Below are positions 27,024 through 34,910 of a DNA stretch of 64,000 nucleotides, one piece after another. The notes beneath the pieces are model-generated. The model saw nothing but the letters and a program-made list of their open reading frames with translations. It did not search any database and was not told the origin of the DNA. Numbering within the stretch: the first letter of the stretch is position 1; the number at the start of each line of letters is the position of its first letter. Origin of the DNA: Bacteroidaceae bacterium (GTDB taxonomy: Bacteria > Bacteroidota > Bacteroidia > Bacteroidales > Bacteroidaceae); assembly GCA_017547165.1 (NCBI GenBank), contig JAFYQK010000025.1, forward strand, positions 355,512-419,511, in the 5' to 3' direction. A program made the position numbers and the translations under genes.

Positions 27024-29174
27024 ATGCGTAAGTTTTTATTGACATTGACGGCGGTGATATGCTCGCTCTTAGCGAGTGCCGATGAGGGTATGTGGATGCT
27101 CTCTCACATCAATCCAAAGACGGCTCAAAAGATGAAAGAGTTGGGTTTGGTACTGACTCCAGAGCAGTTGTACAACCCAGAGGGCAGAAGTTTGAAGGAG
27201 GCGGTGATAAATTTGGGCGACTTCTGCTCTGGTGTGGTAGTATCTCCCGAAGGTCTGTTCTTCACCAACCACCATTGTGGTTATGGTGCCATTCAGGCAT
27301 TATCTACTCCTGAGGACGATATATTGAAGAATGGTTTCGTAGCAAAGAAACGTGAACAGGAACGTCCTGCCCGCGGACTCTATGTACGTTTCCTGGACAG
27401 AGTGGAGGATTGCACCGAGCGTGTCAATGAGGAACTCTCACGCCTTTATAAGGAAAAGGCCGGTGTGATGGATTCGGCACAGGTAGAAAGTGCTTACATT
27501 GATAGCATATGTGTTGAGTTGGAGCGAGAGTTTATGTTTGAGAAGAGAAACAAGGGATTAGATTGTCGTGTGGCTTCGTACTATGGCGGCAATGCTTTCT
27601 ATGCCAACTTCTACAAGGTATACCATGACATACGTCTGGTATTCACCGCCACGGAGACCCTGGGTAAGTTCGGTGGCGACACCGACAACTGGATGTGGCC
27701 TCGCCAAACCTGCGACTTCTCCATGTTCCGTATCTACGCCAAGCCCGACGGCACACCTGCCGAGTACAGCGAGGACAACGTTCCCCTGAAGACTCCTGGG
27801 TATGCTCCCGTATCAATCAAAGGCTATGCTCCTGGCGACTATTGCATGACCATTGGTTATCCTGGCAGTACCGATCGTTACCTCTCCTCATGGGGTATAG
27901 TGGAGCGTACCGAGGCAACAAATCAAGCGGTGATAGATGTACGTACTGCCAAACAAAATGTGTGGAAGCACTGGATGGATGGAGATCGTGCCATCGAACT
28001 AAAGTATTCAAGCAAGTGGGCTCGTAGTAGCAACTACTGGAAGAACTCCATCGGTATGAACAAAGCGGTGAAGGACCTCGATGTAGTGGGACAGAAACAG
28101 AAAGTAGAGGAAAGTATTCGTCAGTGGTATGCCAAGGACGAAAGTCTTAAAGCTCAGTATGGTTTGGTGCTTCCTGCGTTGGAAAAAGCTTATACAGAAC
28201 GCAAGGCAAATATGGCATTAATGACATATTTTAGCGAGGTATTCATGCGTGGTATTGAGTTACGTAGTTTGGCAGGCCGTTTGTCAAGATTGCCAATAGA
28301 CGCATCAAGCGAGGATGCTTCGTTGTGTGTGCACGACTTGAAGGCTATCTACAAGGATTATGAACCTCGTGTCGACGAGGAAACAATGGGTACTTTATTG
28401 CAAGACTATCGCAAATGGTCAGGAAATCGTTTCTTGCCAAGGTTTTATCTGCTTATAGATAGTGTTTATGCAGGTGACACCAAGGCGTACGCCAAGGATG
28501 TTTTTGCAAAAACTTGTTTGCTTGATACCACATGCGTGGCAAAGGTAATAGCAGATAGTACCCAGAGAGATACCGATATGGCTATGCAATATGCCGATGC
28601 GCTTGTTGAGACCTACTACGAAATTTTGGCTTCGGTGCGTTCTACTATGGCAACTATAGACTACAACGAGCGCTTGCTCACTAAAGCTATCATTGAGATG
28701 GATACAGACAATGCTCACTATTCCAATGCCAATATGACCATGCGTCTTTCTTATGGTAGCATAAAGGATTATACTGCAGGTAGTACACACTACAATTATT
28801 TTACCAACCATCAAAGTCTCTTGGATAAGATTGCTCAGCAGAAGGAGATTGCCGACTATGTAATGGAACCAGAGATAACAAAACTACTGAAGAAAGGCAA
28901 ATTTGGTAAGTATAAAGACAAAAATACTAAGCAGATGCATCTTTGTTTCTTGAGCAATAATGACATCACTGGAGGTAATAGTGGATCACCTATGTTCGAT
29001 GCCAATGGTCATGTCATCGGTCTTGCTTTCGATGGTAATTGGGAGGCTATGGCCGGAGATATAAGTTTTGATCCCTCGTTACAGCGTTGCATCGGTGTTG
29101 ACATCCGCTTTGTATTGTGGATCATCGACAGTTGGGGTGGCGGCAAGAACATCATCAAAGAATTGGGATTGTAA
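27024..29174 (+). CDS. S46 family dipeptidyl peptidase (DPP7/DPP11 type)
   Basis: 716 residues, the length of the family. Signal peptide 1-19 (FLLTLTAVICSLLASA), then the chymotrypsin-like fold with a double insertion: His in NHHCGYG, Asp in GGDTDNWMWPRQTCDF, and nucleophile Ser in GGNSGSPMF. The DEGMW start of the mature protein is typical. These periplasmic enzymes remove dipeptides from peptides, feeding asaccharolytic Bacteroidales. I cannot assign DPP7 (hydrophobic) versus DPP11 (acidic) specificity without aligning the S1-pocket residue. Confidence 0.93.
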   Translation: MRKFLLTLTAVICSLLASADEGMWMLSHINPKTAQKMKELGLVLTPEQLYNPEGRSLKEAVINLGDFCSGVVVSPEGLFFTNHHCGYGAIQALSTPEDDILKNGFVAKKREQERPARGLYVRFLDRVEDCTERVNEELSRLYKEKAGVMDSAQVESAYIDSICVELEREFMFEKRNKGLDCRVASYYGGNAFYANFYKVYHDIRLVFTATETLGKFGGDTDNWMWPRQTCDFSMFRIYAKPDGTPAEYSEDNVPLKTPGYAPVSIKGYAPGDYCMTIGYPGSTDRYLSSWGIVERTEATNQAVIDVRTAKQNVWKHWMDGDRAIELKYSSKWARSSNYWKNSIGMNKAVKDLDVVGQKQKVEESIRQWYAKDESLKAQYGLVLPALEKAYTERKANMALMTYFSEVFMRGIELRSLAGRLSRLPIDASSEDASLCVHDLKAIYKDYEPRVDEETMGTLLQDYRKWSGNRFLPRFYLLIDSVYAGDTKAYAKDVFAKTCLLDTTCVAKVIADSTQRDTDMAMQYADALVETYYEILASVRSTMATIDYNERLLTKAIIEMDTDNAHYSNANMTMRLSYGSIKDYTAGSTHYNYFTNHQSLLDKIAQQKEIADYVMEPEITKLLKKGKFGKYKDKNTKQMHLCFLSNNDITGGNSGSPMFDANGHVIGLAFDGNWEAMAGDISFDPSLQRCIGVDIRFVLWIIDSWGGGKNIIKELGL

Positions 29175-29264
29175 TAAACGAAAAACGATTAGCGAAGTAT
29201 TATCTAGAGATTCAAGAAGATGAGGAGTCGTTTCTTCGTATGGATGCCTCTCCCTCCAGAAAAA

Positions 29265-30227
29265 ATGAAGATTGTTATTTTAGATGCTTACACGGCTAAT
29301 CCCGGTGACTTGTCGTGGGATGGACTGAAGGCCTTGGGGGAGGTAGAGGTTTACGACCGTACCTCTCCTAGCGAAGTGTTGTCTCGTGCCGAAGGTGCTG
29401 AGGCGCTGTTGGTTAACAAGGTGAAAATCACCCGCGAGGTGATTGAGTCATTACCTAGTTTGCGCTATATAGGTGTGCTTGCCACGGGATATAATGTGGT
29501 GGACCTGGATGCCGCAAAGGAGCATGGTATAGTGGTCACAAATGTGCCTGCTTATAGCACTATGTCGGTGGCACAGATGGTGTTTGCCCATATACTTAAC
29601 ATCACTAATTCAGTGGCCCATTATTCTGCAGAGGTGGACAGTGGCAGATGGGCGTCATCCAAGGACTTCTGTTTCTACGACTCGGGGTTGACCGAACTGG
29701 ACGGCAAGACCATGGGTGTTGTCGGATTGGGCAACATAGGTATGGCCGTGGCTCGCATAGGCATGGCCTTGGGGATGAATGTTATGGCCTTCAGTAGAAA
29801 GACTGAGGTAGAACTACGCGAATTGGGAATCCAAAAAGCATCGACCTATGAGGAACTATTCTCCGCTTCGGATATCCTCTCGCTACATTGTCCTCTCACC
29901 TATGACACTCATCATCTGGTGAATGCCGAGCGTCTGTCCTTGATGCGACCAGGTGCAATACTTATAAATACCGGTCGCGGTCCTTTGGTGGACGAGCAGG
30001 CCTTGGCAGATGCCCTGTCAGCAGGCAGAATAGCTGGTGCAGCTCTGGATGTCCTTGGTGATGAGCCTCCTGGACAGGAGAATCCCTTAGTTAGTCTGCC
30101 CAATTGCTACATCACGCCCCATATAGCATGGGCTACCGTTGAGGCAAGAGAGAGATTGATAAAGATCGTTGCTGACAACATAAAGGCCTTCATCATGGGC
30201 AAGCCAGTGAATGTGGTGAATGTTTAA
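29265..30227 (+). CDS. D-2-hydroxyacid dehydrogenase
   Basis: 320 residues. NAD-binding GLGNIGMAVARIGMALG, catalytic Arg in NTGRGPLVDEQAL, Glu in DEPPGQENPL and His in ITPHIAWAT. The start MKIVILDAYTANPGDLSW resembles Bacteroidetes glycerate/hydroxypyruvate reductase-like enzymes; two upstream in-frame ATGs (29220, 29244) would only add residues of poor match. The exact 2-oxoacid is uncertain. It lies 90 bp after the S46 gene. Confidence 0.88.
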   Translation: MKIVILDAYTANPGDLSWDGLKALGEVEVYDRTSPSEVLSRAEGAEALLVNKVKITREVIESLPSLRYIGVLATGYNVVDLDAAKEHGIVVTNVPAYSTMSVAQMVFAHILNITNSVAHYSAEVDSGRWASSKDFCFYDSGLTELDGKTMGVVGLGNIGMAVARIGMALGMNVMAFSRKTEVELRELGIQKASTYEELFSASDILSLHCPLTYDTHHLVNAERLSLMRPGAILINTGRGPLVDEQALADALSAGRIAGAALDVLGDEPPGQENPLVSLPNCYITPHIAWATVEARERLIKIVADNIKAFIMGKPVNVVNV

Positions 30228-30322
30228 CGATGAGATATTAACGATTTTGGTCAGTTTTAACTTTTCTGTTTTCACCTTTATTCGCTGAAGTTCATCAAGT
30301 TTCGCAAGTCCGTTTTTGATAC

Positions 30323-31030
30323 ATGAAGTACAAAGATATATTCCTAGATTTCGACGATACGCTTTACGACACTCATGGTAATGCCGATATTGCTTTGAGT
30401 GAGTTGTTTGATGATTTTGAGTTGTACCGCCATTTTGATAAGTTCGAGGACTTCCATACTCCATATTGGCAGACCAATGTCGAGTTGTGGAGACAATATG
30501 CCAATGCCGAGATAACACGTGATACACTGATTTTGGAACGATTCCGCCGTCCTCTCTCACTTGGAAAAGGATTGGAAAATGTCAGTGCTGAGTTTTGTTT
30601 GAAAGTCAGCGACCATTTTCTGAACCTTTGCGCAGACAAACACGGAGTGATAGAGGGTGCGCACGAGCTAATGGAGTATTTGAGGTCGAGAGGCTATAGG
30701 TTGCACATGTGCAGCAATGGGTTTCACGAGGTGCAGTATCGTAAACTCAAGTCATGTGGCATGCTTGAGAGTTTTGATACCATTGTCCTCTCGGAGGATG
30801 CTGGTGCGAACAAGCCTTCTCCAGTATATTTCGAATATGCCTTCCGCATGACTGGAGCGTCAGCCGAAAGCACGCTGATGATTGGTGACAATTTCCAGAC
30901 TGACATTCTTGGAGCTAAGGGCTCTGGTATGGATGTGATGTGGTTTAACCCTTCACCCACTCAAAACAAAGCGTCCGAACCCATCAATTATGAGATATCA
31001 TCGCTCCGCGAGATTATGAAGATATTGTAG
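30323..31030 (+). CDS. YjjG-type HAD phosphatase (non-canonical pyrimidine nucleotidase)
   Basis: 235 residues, HAD fold. Motif I DFDDTLYDTH (nucleophile Asp), a helical cap, motif II CSNGFHE, Lys in NKPSPVYFEYA and the acidic motif GDNFQTDILGA. Matches the YjjG subfamily, which dephosphorylates modified pyrimidine nucleotides; other HAD substrates are possible. Terminator follows. Confidence 0.85.
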   Translation: MKYKDIFLDFDDTLYDTHGNADIALSELFDDFELYRHFDKFEDFHTPYWQTNVELWRQYANAEITRDTLILERFRRPLSLGKGLENVSAEFCLKVSDHFLNLCADKHGVIEGAHELMEYLRSRGYRLHMCSNGFHEVQYRKLKSCGMLESFDTIVLSEDAGANKPSPVYFEYAFRMTGASAESTLMIGDNFQTDILGAKGSGMDVMWFNPSPTQNKASEPINYEISSLREIMKIL

Positions 31031-31052
31031 GGTTAATCTCCACTTATTAAAC

Positions 31053-31094
31053 AGGCAGGAGTCCTTACAATTGGGGGCCTGCCTTCGTTTCTTT
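31053..31094. terminator. Hairpin terminator after yjjG-like gene
   Basis: Stem AGGCAGG (31053-31059) with CCTGCCT (31078-31084), 18-base loop, then TCGTTTCTTT. Convergent region with queF. Confidence 0.55.
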
Positions 31095-31126
31095 AGATTT
31101 TTTTTGGCTGTTTTTAGTTTAGCAAA

Positions 31127-31579
31127 CTATCTCCTCATCAGTCGCTCGGCGGCCATCTGTTCGTATTTGGTACCGGGACGGCCATAGTTGGCATAGGGAT
31201 AGATGGAAATGCCACCACGTGGGAGGAATATGCCTGTAACCTCAATGTATTTGGGGTTCATAAGACGTATAAGATCCTTCATGATGATGTTGACACAGTC
31301 TTCGTGAAAGGCACCATGGTTGCGGAAACTAAAAAGGTAGAGCTTGAGACTCTTGCTTTCAACCATTTTGATGTCGGGGATGTAGCATATGCGTATCTCG
31401 GCAAAGTCTGGTTGCCCGGTGATGGGACATAGGCTGGTGAATTCCGGACAGTTGAACTGTACCCAATAGTCATGTTCGGGGTGCTTGTTGTCAAAAGCTT
31501 CAAGCATTTCAGGAGCATAGTCTTGACGATATTGGGTGGCGTTGCCTAGCAAAGTTAGCTGGTCTTGAAGTTTTTCCAT
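31127..31579 (-). CDS. queF: NADPH-dependent 7-cyano-7-deazaguanine reductase (QueF)
   Basis: 150 residues, single-domain Que[15 protein letters not shown] holds the catalytic Cys and FHEDCVN the substrate-binding His/Glu region. It reduces preQ0 to preQ1 in queuosine synthesis. Three bases separate it from the preceding preQ transporter gene, so both are made from one mRNA under the predicted preQ1 riboswitch. Confidence 0.96.
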   Translation of the reverse strand: MEKLQDQLTLLGNATQYRQDYAPEMLEAFDNKHPEHDYWVQFNCPEFTSLCPITGQPDFAEIRICYIPDIKMVESKSLKLYLFSFRNHGAFHEDCVNIIMKDLIRLMNPKYIEVTGIFLPRGGISIYPYANYGRPGTKYEQMAAERLMRR

Positions 31580-31582
31580 AGT

Positions 31583-32263
31583 TTATTTCCAAAATTTAAG
31601 AAAATTATAGGATATGTTCTCGTCGAAGACATCTATACCTTCTATGCTTTTCAACTTGTTGACAACCCGTATGGTAACTGGAAGAACTATTACCTCGTAC
31701 ATGGTCTTTAGGACAATCTGTGTAAGCATAAGCATAAGTAGGTTAGGTAATGCAATAAGTCCGCCAAAGGCTATCGGAAAGAATATTATGGAGTCTACGG
31801 TTTCCCCAGCAAAAGTGGAAAGCACTGCACGCAGAGAGAAATGCCTGCCTTTGTGCGCAACCTTCATCTTGCTCATAGTGTATGCATTGGTAAACGAGCC
31901 AAGCAAGAATGCCAGTAGGCTGGCAAAAACTATTCGGGGCGTCAGTCCGAATATGAAGTTGAAATGCTCTTCGCCATCCCAATATGGTGCTGCAGGTAGT
32001 GCAACGGCCAACAGACCTACTGCAGCCAAAAAAATGTTCATGGCAAAACCCGTCCAAATAACTAATGTAATCCTGCGGAATCCCCACACTTCAGCAATGC
32101 AATCGTTGATAATATAGGAGATGGGAAAAACCAGCATTCCTGCCGTGATGGTGGTGATGTTGAAAAAATTGAGGACTTTTGTCTCAAGGAGATTTGCTGT
32201 AATGAGGCAGACAACAAAAACTACTGCCAACAGCATAAATAATACTGATACTTGCTGTTTCAT
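31583..32263 (-). CDS. Queuosine precursor transporter (YhhQ)
   Basis: 226-residue inner-membrane protein with about six helices. Start VVFVVCLITANLLETKVLNFF, ISYIINDCIAEVWGF and ETVDSIIFFPIAFGG carry the conserved polar residues of the VUT/YhhQ family that imports preQ0 and preQ1. First gene of the yhhQ-queF operon; leader RNA of about 90 bases contains a preQ1-I-like fold overlapping its ribosome site. Confidence 0.92.
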   Translation of the reverse strand: MKQQVSVLFMLLAVVFVVCLITANLLETKVLNFFNITTITAGMLVFPISYIINDCIAEVWGFRRITLVIWTGFAMNIFLAAVGLLAVALPAAPYWDGEEHFNFIFGLTPRIVFASLLAFLLGSFTNAYTMSKMKVAHKGRHFSLRAVLSTFAGETVDSIIFFPIAFGGLIALPNLLMLMLTQIVLKTMYEVIVLPVTIRVVNKLKSIEGIDVFDENISYNFLKFWK

Positions 32264-32266
32264 ATT

Positions 32267-32301
32267 TCCTGTTTTTAACGTGGTGTTCTGGAATACACGT
32301 T
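32267..32301 (-). promoter_or_regulatory. Probable preQ1-I riboswitch upstream of yhhQ-queF
   Basis: Reverse-strand RNA: P1 stem AACGUG (32301-32296) pairs with CACGUU (32282-32277), loop contains UUCCAGAACAC, followed by an A-rich stretch AAAAAC and AGGAA just before the AUG. The loop bases CAG.AAC and tail ACAGG correspond position by position to the preQ1-I element of T. tengcongensis (CAGUAAC, CAAGG), and the tail can pair with the loop to form an H-type pseudoknot that hides the AGGA. Ligand binding should therefore block translation. Not computed. Confidence 0.6.
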
Positions 32302-32358
32302 GGTGGAATAAGGATGGATTCTTCTTCGTTCACCATTGTCCTTAAACCATTCCGCTTG

Positions 32359-32366
32359 CAAATTTA
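32359..32366 (-). promoter_or_regulatory. -7 element (TAAATTTG) of yhhQ-queF
   Basis: Reverse strand TAAATTTG; puts the start near 32352, giving a leader of about 90 bases that includes the riboswitch-like element. Confidence 0.5.
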
Positions 32367-32580
32367 CGGCAAAGTTTTGATTTTTGCAAGACTCCTGAGG
32401 TATATAGGCAATATGTATTTATAGGTTTTGCATACAAAATGAATAGGAAATGCAGTATTTAATCATCAAAAAGACGAAAAAAATGCTCCAAATTAGATAT
32501 ATTTGCGGTGAAATTAACTGACTTAAGGTAAGTTTGTCAAAAAAAGCTATAAAAGGGCATTGATACTATACACATCTGAG
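32367..32580. other. Intergenic region with orphan promoter
   Basis: Between the yhhQ promoter and the fragment at 32581. It includes a forward TATATTTG at 32498-32505 and an AT-rich tract but no ATG in frame with the downstream fragment, so it looks like the promoter of a lost gene 5' end. Confidence 0.4.
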
Positions 32581-32985
32581 ATGGAGGGTAGTATAGAATT
32601 AAACCTTCGTGATTATGTTTTTGACCCAGCTGGGCTGGATTTCGTTATTCCTGATACTTGTTATGAAGATGCTTATTTTAGTTGTGAATGGATGAAGGTA
32701 GATATTAGGAATGACAGATTGAGGCTTGATTACAGATTCGAAGATGATCCTTGGGATAATTACTTTAGCTTTTCATTTAAGGTCAGAAACTCTTATCATT
32801 ACGAAAACGAACTGACTTTTACCGTAATTTATGAAGAACCAACAGGTATATCGGAAGAAAAAGCAGAAAAAGCAGAAGCGAAACAAATATACAATCTGAG
32901 CGGTCAGCGCTTCACAAAGAAGGTGGAAGAACTGCAGCCTGGTGTATATATAATCAATGGAGTGAAAAGAATAGTCTTGAAGTGA
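32581..32985 (+). pseudogene. C-terminal fragment of a secreted Prevotella-type protein
   Basis: 134 residues from the only in-frame ATG, with the frame open from a stop near 32535. No signal peptide. The final 35 residues (KQIYNLSGQRFTKK ... GVYIINGVKRIVLK) match the short sorting-type tail found at the end of Prevotella surface and secreted proteins, usually preceded by several hundred residues. It is therefore probably the 3' remnant of a larger gene. Followed by a copy of a repeated palindrome. Confidence 0.6.
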
Positions 32986-32990
32986 GGCAT

Positions 32991-33040
32991 TTTAACCCAA
33001 ATCGGTTCATTAGGCAGTTTGCGCTAATGACCGAATTTAT
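32991..33040. repeat. Palindromic element, copy 1
   Basis: TTTAACCCAAATCGG, then TTCATTAG, short loop GCAGTTTGCG, then CTAATGACCGAATTTAT. The arms form an imperfect hairpin. Its left arm shares 14 of 15 first bases with copy 2 at 34061, and the inner CATTAG/CTAATG arms match too. Confidence 0.65.
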
Positions 33041-33069
33041 AGAAGTTACTTGAATAGGAAAGCAAGGGT

Positions 33070-34041
33070 TTATTTTTCGTTTACCTTTTGTTTGTAGGAC
33101 AGTATTCTTTGCTTGATATTCTTGCGAAGGCACTCGCTATATACCCATGGTTCAATGCTGTGATAATCTCCCACATTCAATATGTCAAGGATATTGGGCA
33201 GATAACTGCCGTCAAAACCATCTAACACCAACACTTTATACTCAGTATTGAGGGTTACCGTGATTGTGTCATTAAGTATGGCAGGAGTTGAATCTGTACG
33301 CCAATTGACAGGATTAATACACATTACATTTGGAGAACTGATAATAGGTTTTGTGTGCTTGACGTTAGAAACAGAATTATAGCAAATAGTCACTCCTGTA
33401 TCCATGGAATCTTTTGCCGCCACAATCCATGGAGCCGTAGAAATATCGTCTGGCGTTACTTTATAGCCAAGCACATAGGCTGCTACCATGCGGTTCCTGA
33501 CCTCAGATGGCATTATCTTCATTAACTCTACAACAGATTTTCCTCCTTGGCTGAATCCTGCTAATATAAAAGGACGTCCGTTATTGAAGTTCTCAATGAA
33601 ATATTCAAAAGCATTCCGCACATCAGGAAAAGACACACTGCTATATCTGTTTGATATTGTTTCTTCATCGAGTGTTGCCCATGTGTCAAGGGTAATGTGG
33701 CGATAAAAGGGTGAATAGAAATTATTACCATCTGCCATATAGTCGGAAACCTTCTTCATCTCAATGCCCATATTATCGGTGTGTTCTTTATTATACACAT
33801 CTGCATAGTGGCAAATATTGCCTTCTGACGTAGTCCAATCATATTCCCATGTTGAAGGAATATAAAAAACATCTGCGCCATTTCCTATTGTATCGTTCAA
33901 GACATTGAACCACATTTTTTCAAGGCAATAGTCAGGAACCTCCGGTATAAATTGAGAATGTCCTGAATTTAAATCATTACTTGTGCAAGCAAAGAAAAGG
34001 CTTGCGAGGGAAACAAACGAGACAAAAAGTGTTTTCTTCAT
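33070..34041 (-). CDS. DUF3089 lipoprotein, alpha/beta hydrolase-like
   Basis: 323 residues with a lipoprotein signal (SLASLFFAC, lipid-attachment Cys near residue 19). GFSQGGKSV carries a Ser nucleophile elbow typical of alpha/beta hydrolases, matching DUF3089, which resembles carboxylesterases. Likely anchored in an outer membrane or periplasmic leaflet; substrate unknown. Flanked on both sides by the same palindrome, possibly terminators. Confidence 0.8.
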   Translation of the reverse strand: MKKTLFVSFVSLASLFFACTSNDLNSGHSQFIPEVPDYCLEKMWFNVLNDTIGNGADVFYIPSTWEYDWTTSEGNICHYADVYNKEHTDNMGIEMKKVSDYMADGNNFYSPFYRHITLDTWATLDEETISNRYSSVSFPDVRNAFEYFIENFNNGRPFILAGFSQGGKSVVELMKIMPSEVRNRMVAAYVLGYKVTPDDISTAPWIVAAKDSMDTGVTICYNSVSNVKHTKPIISSPNVMCINPVNWRTDSTPAILNDTITVTLNTEYKVLVLDGFDGSYLPNILDILNVGDYHSIEPWVYSECLRKNIKQRILSYKQKVNEK

Positions 34042-34060
34042 TTCTGTTGTGTTTTTATGA

Positions 34061-34117
34061 ATTTAACCCAAATCTGTCATTAGCGAGTAACAGTCTAATG
34101 GACGATTTGGGTTAAAT
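34061..34117. repeat. Palindromic element, copy 2
   Basis: Perfect 14-bp arms ATTTAACCCAAATC (34061-34074) and GATTTGGGTTAAAT (34104-34117), with inner TCATTAG/CTAATG arms and a loop near CGAGTAACAGT. It lies between the stop of the next minus-strand gene and the DUF3089 start. Likely an intergenic repeat that also can form a transcript hairpin. Confidence 0.75.
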
Positions 34118-34131
34118 AATGCGGGATTGTC

Positions 34132-34875
34132 TCAATAAGTGTGGACGTTGCCATCTTTGAAGATAGCTCTCAGTTCTTTGTCTGAAATGTTCATTATTTT
34201 TTTGTTTTTCTCATTTAAAGATCTTATAAAATCCAGATCTTTCTTATATATAGTTAAACTACTAGACAACTGGTATAGAGCCAATTTTACATCTGCCTCT
34301 TGTATGGTTCTCTGAATATCCTGTCTGAGGCTGGTGTCATCTGTCAGGACAGGCTCAACATTTGTTACATAGGAAACAAAAGCTTGATCCATGCAGGAAG
34401 AGTATTTCTCTTTTTCTTTCTCTATCGCCGACATAAGATCAAAGCATATTCCGGTATACACTATAAAGTTCTTGTCTGATACATCCTGCCAAATCTCTAT
34501 ATTGCTATTGAAAATATTTTGGGTTGTACTATTATATTTCCAATCATGAAGAACAAAAAGCTTCTCATTGAAAAATTCCAATGTGCTATCGGCTATTTCT
34601 ACGCTATCCTCTGATACATAATCCAATATAAAATCGTTTATTGAGTTTATCTCTTCCAATTTCTTTACAGTACTTTCAACGAGATTGCAATAGCTGTCGA
34701 TATCATGAATCACCATCAAGGCTATATGTCGTTCGCGAGCTGCTTCTTGGCGTCCTTCTATCAAGTGTGATGTGCCAAAGGTCAATACAATACCAACAAT
34801 TGTACCTATGGTACTGGCAAGGGTGTTGCTCCAAAAGTCTGATATGTGGAATTTCTTGGGACGGAATATGAACAT
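34132..34875 (-). CDS. Membrane-anchored protein of unknown function
   Basis: 247 residues with one N-terminal membrane helix (TLASTIGTIVGIVLTFGTSHL, about 17-37) and a long soluble helical region rich in Glu/Lys. The build (short cytoplasmic start, one helix, coiled soluble domain) resembles DUF6090-type Bacteroidetes proteins, but I do not claim membership. It lies 36 bp downstream of deaD on the same strand; no function can be inferred. Confidence 0.6.
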   Translation of the reverse strand: MFIFRPKKFHISDFWSNTLASTIGTIVGIVLTFGTSHLIEGRQEAARERHIALMVIHDIDSYCNLVESTVKKLEEINSINDFILDYVSEDSVEIADSTLEFFNEKLFVLHDWKYNSTTQNIFNSNIEIWQDVSDKNFIVYTGICFDLMSAIEKEKEKYSSCMDQAFVSYVTNVEPVLTDDTSLRQDIQRTIQEADVKLALYQLSSSLTIYKKDLDFIRSLNEKNKKIMNISDKELRAIFKDGNVHTY

Positions 34876-34910
34876 AATTGTATTGTTTTTTGAGGTTGTA
34901 ATAAATATAG

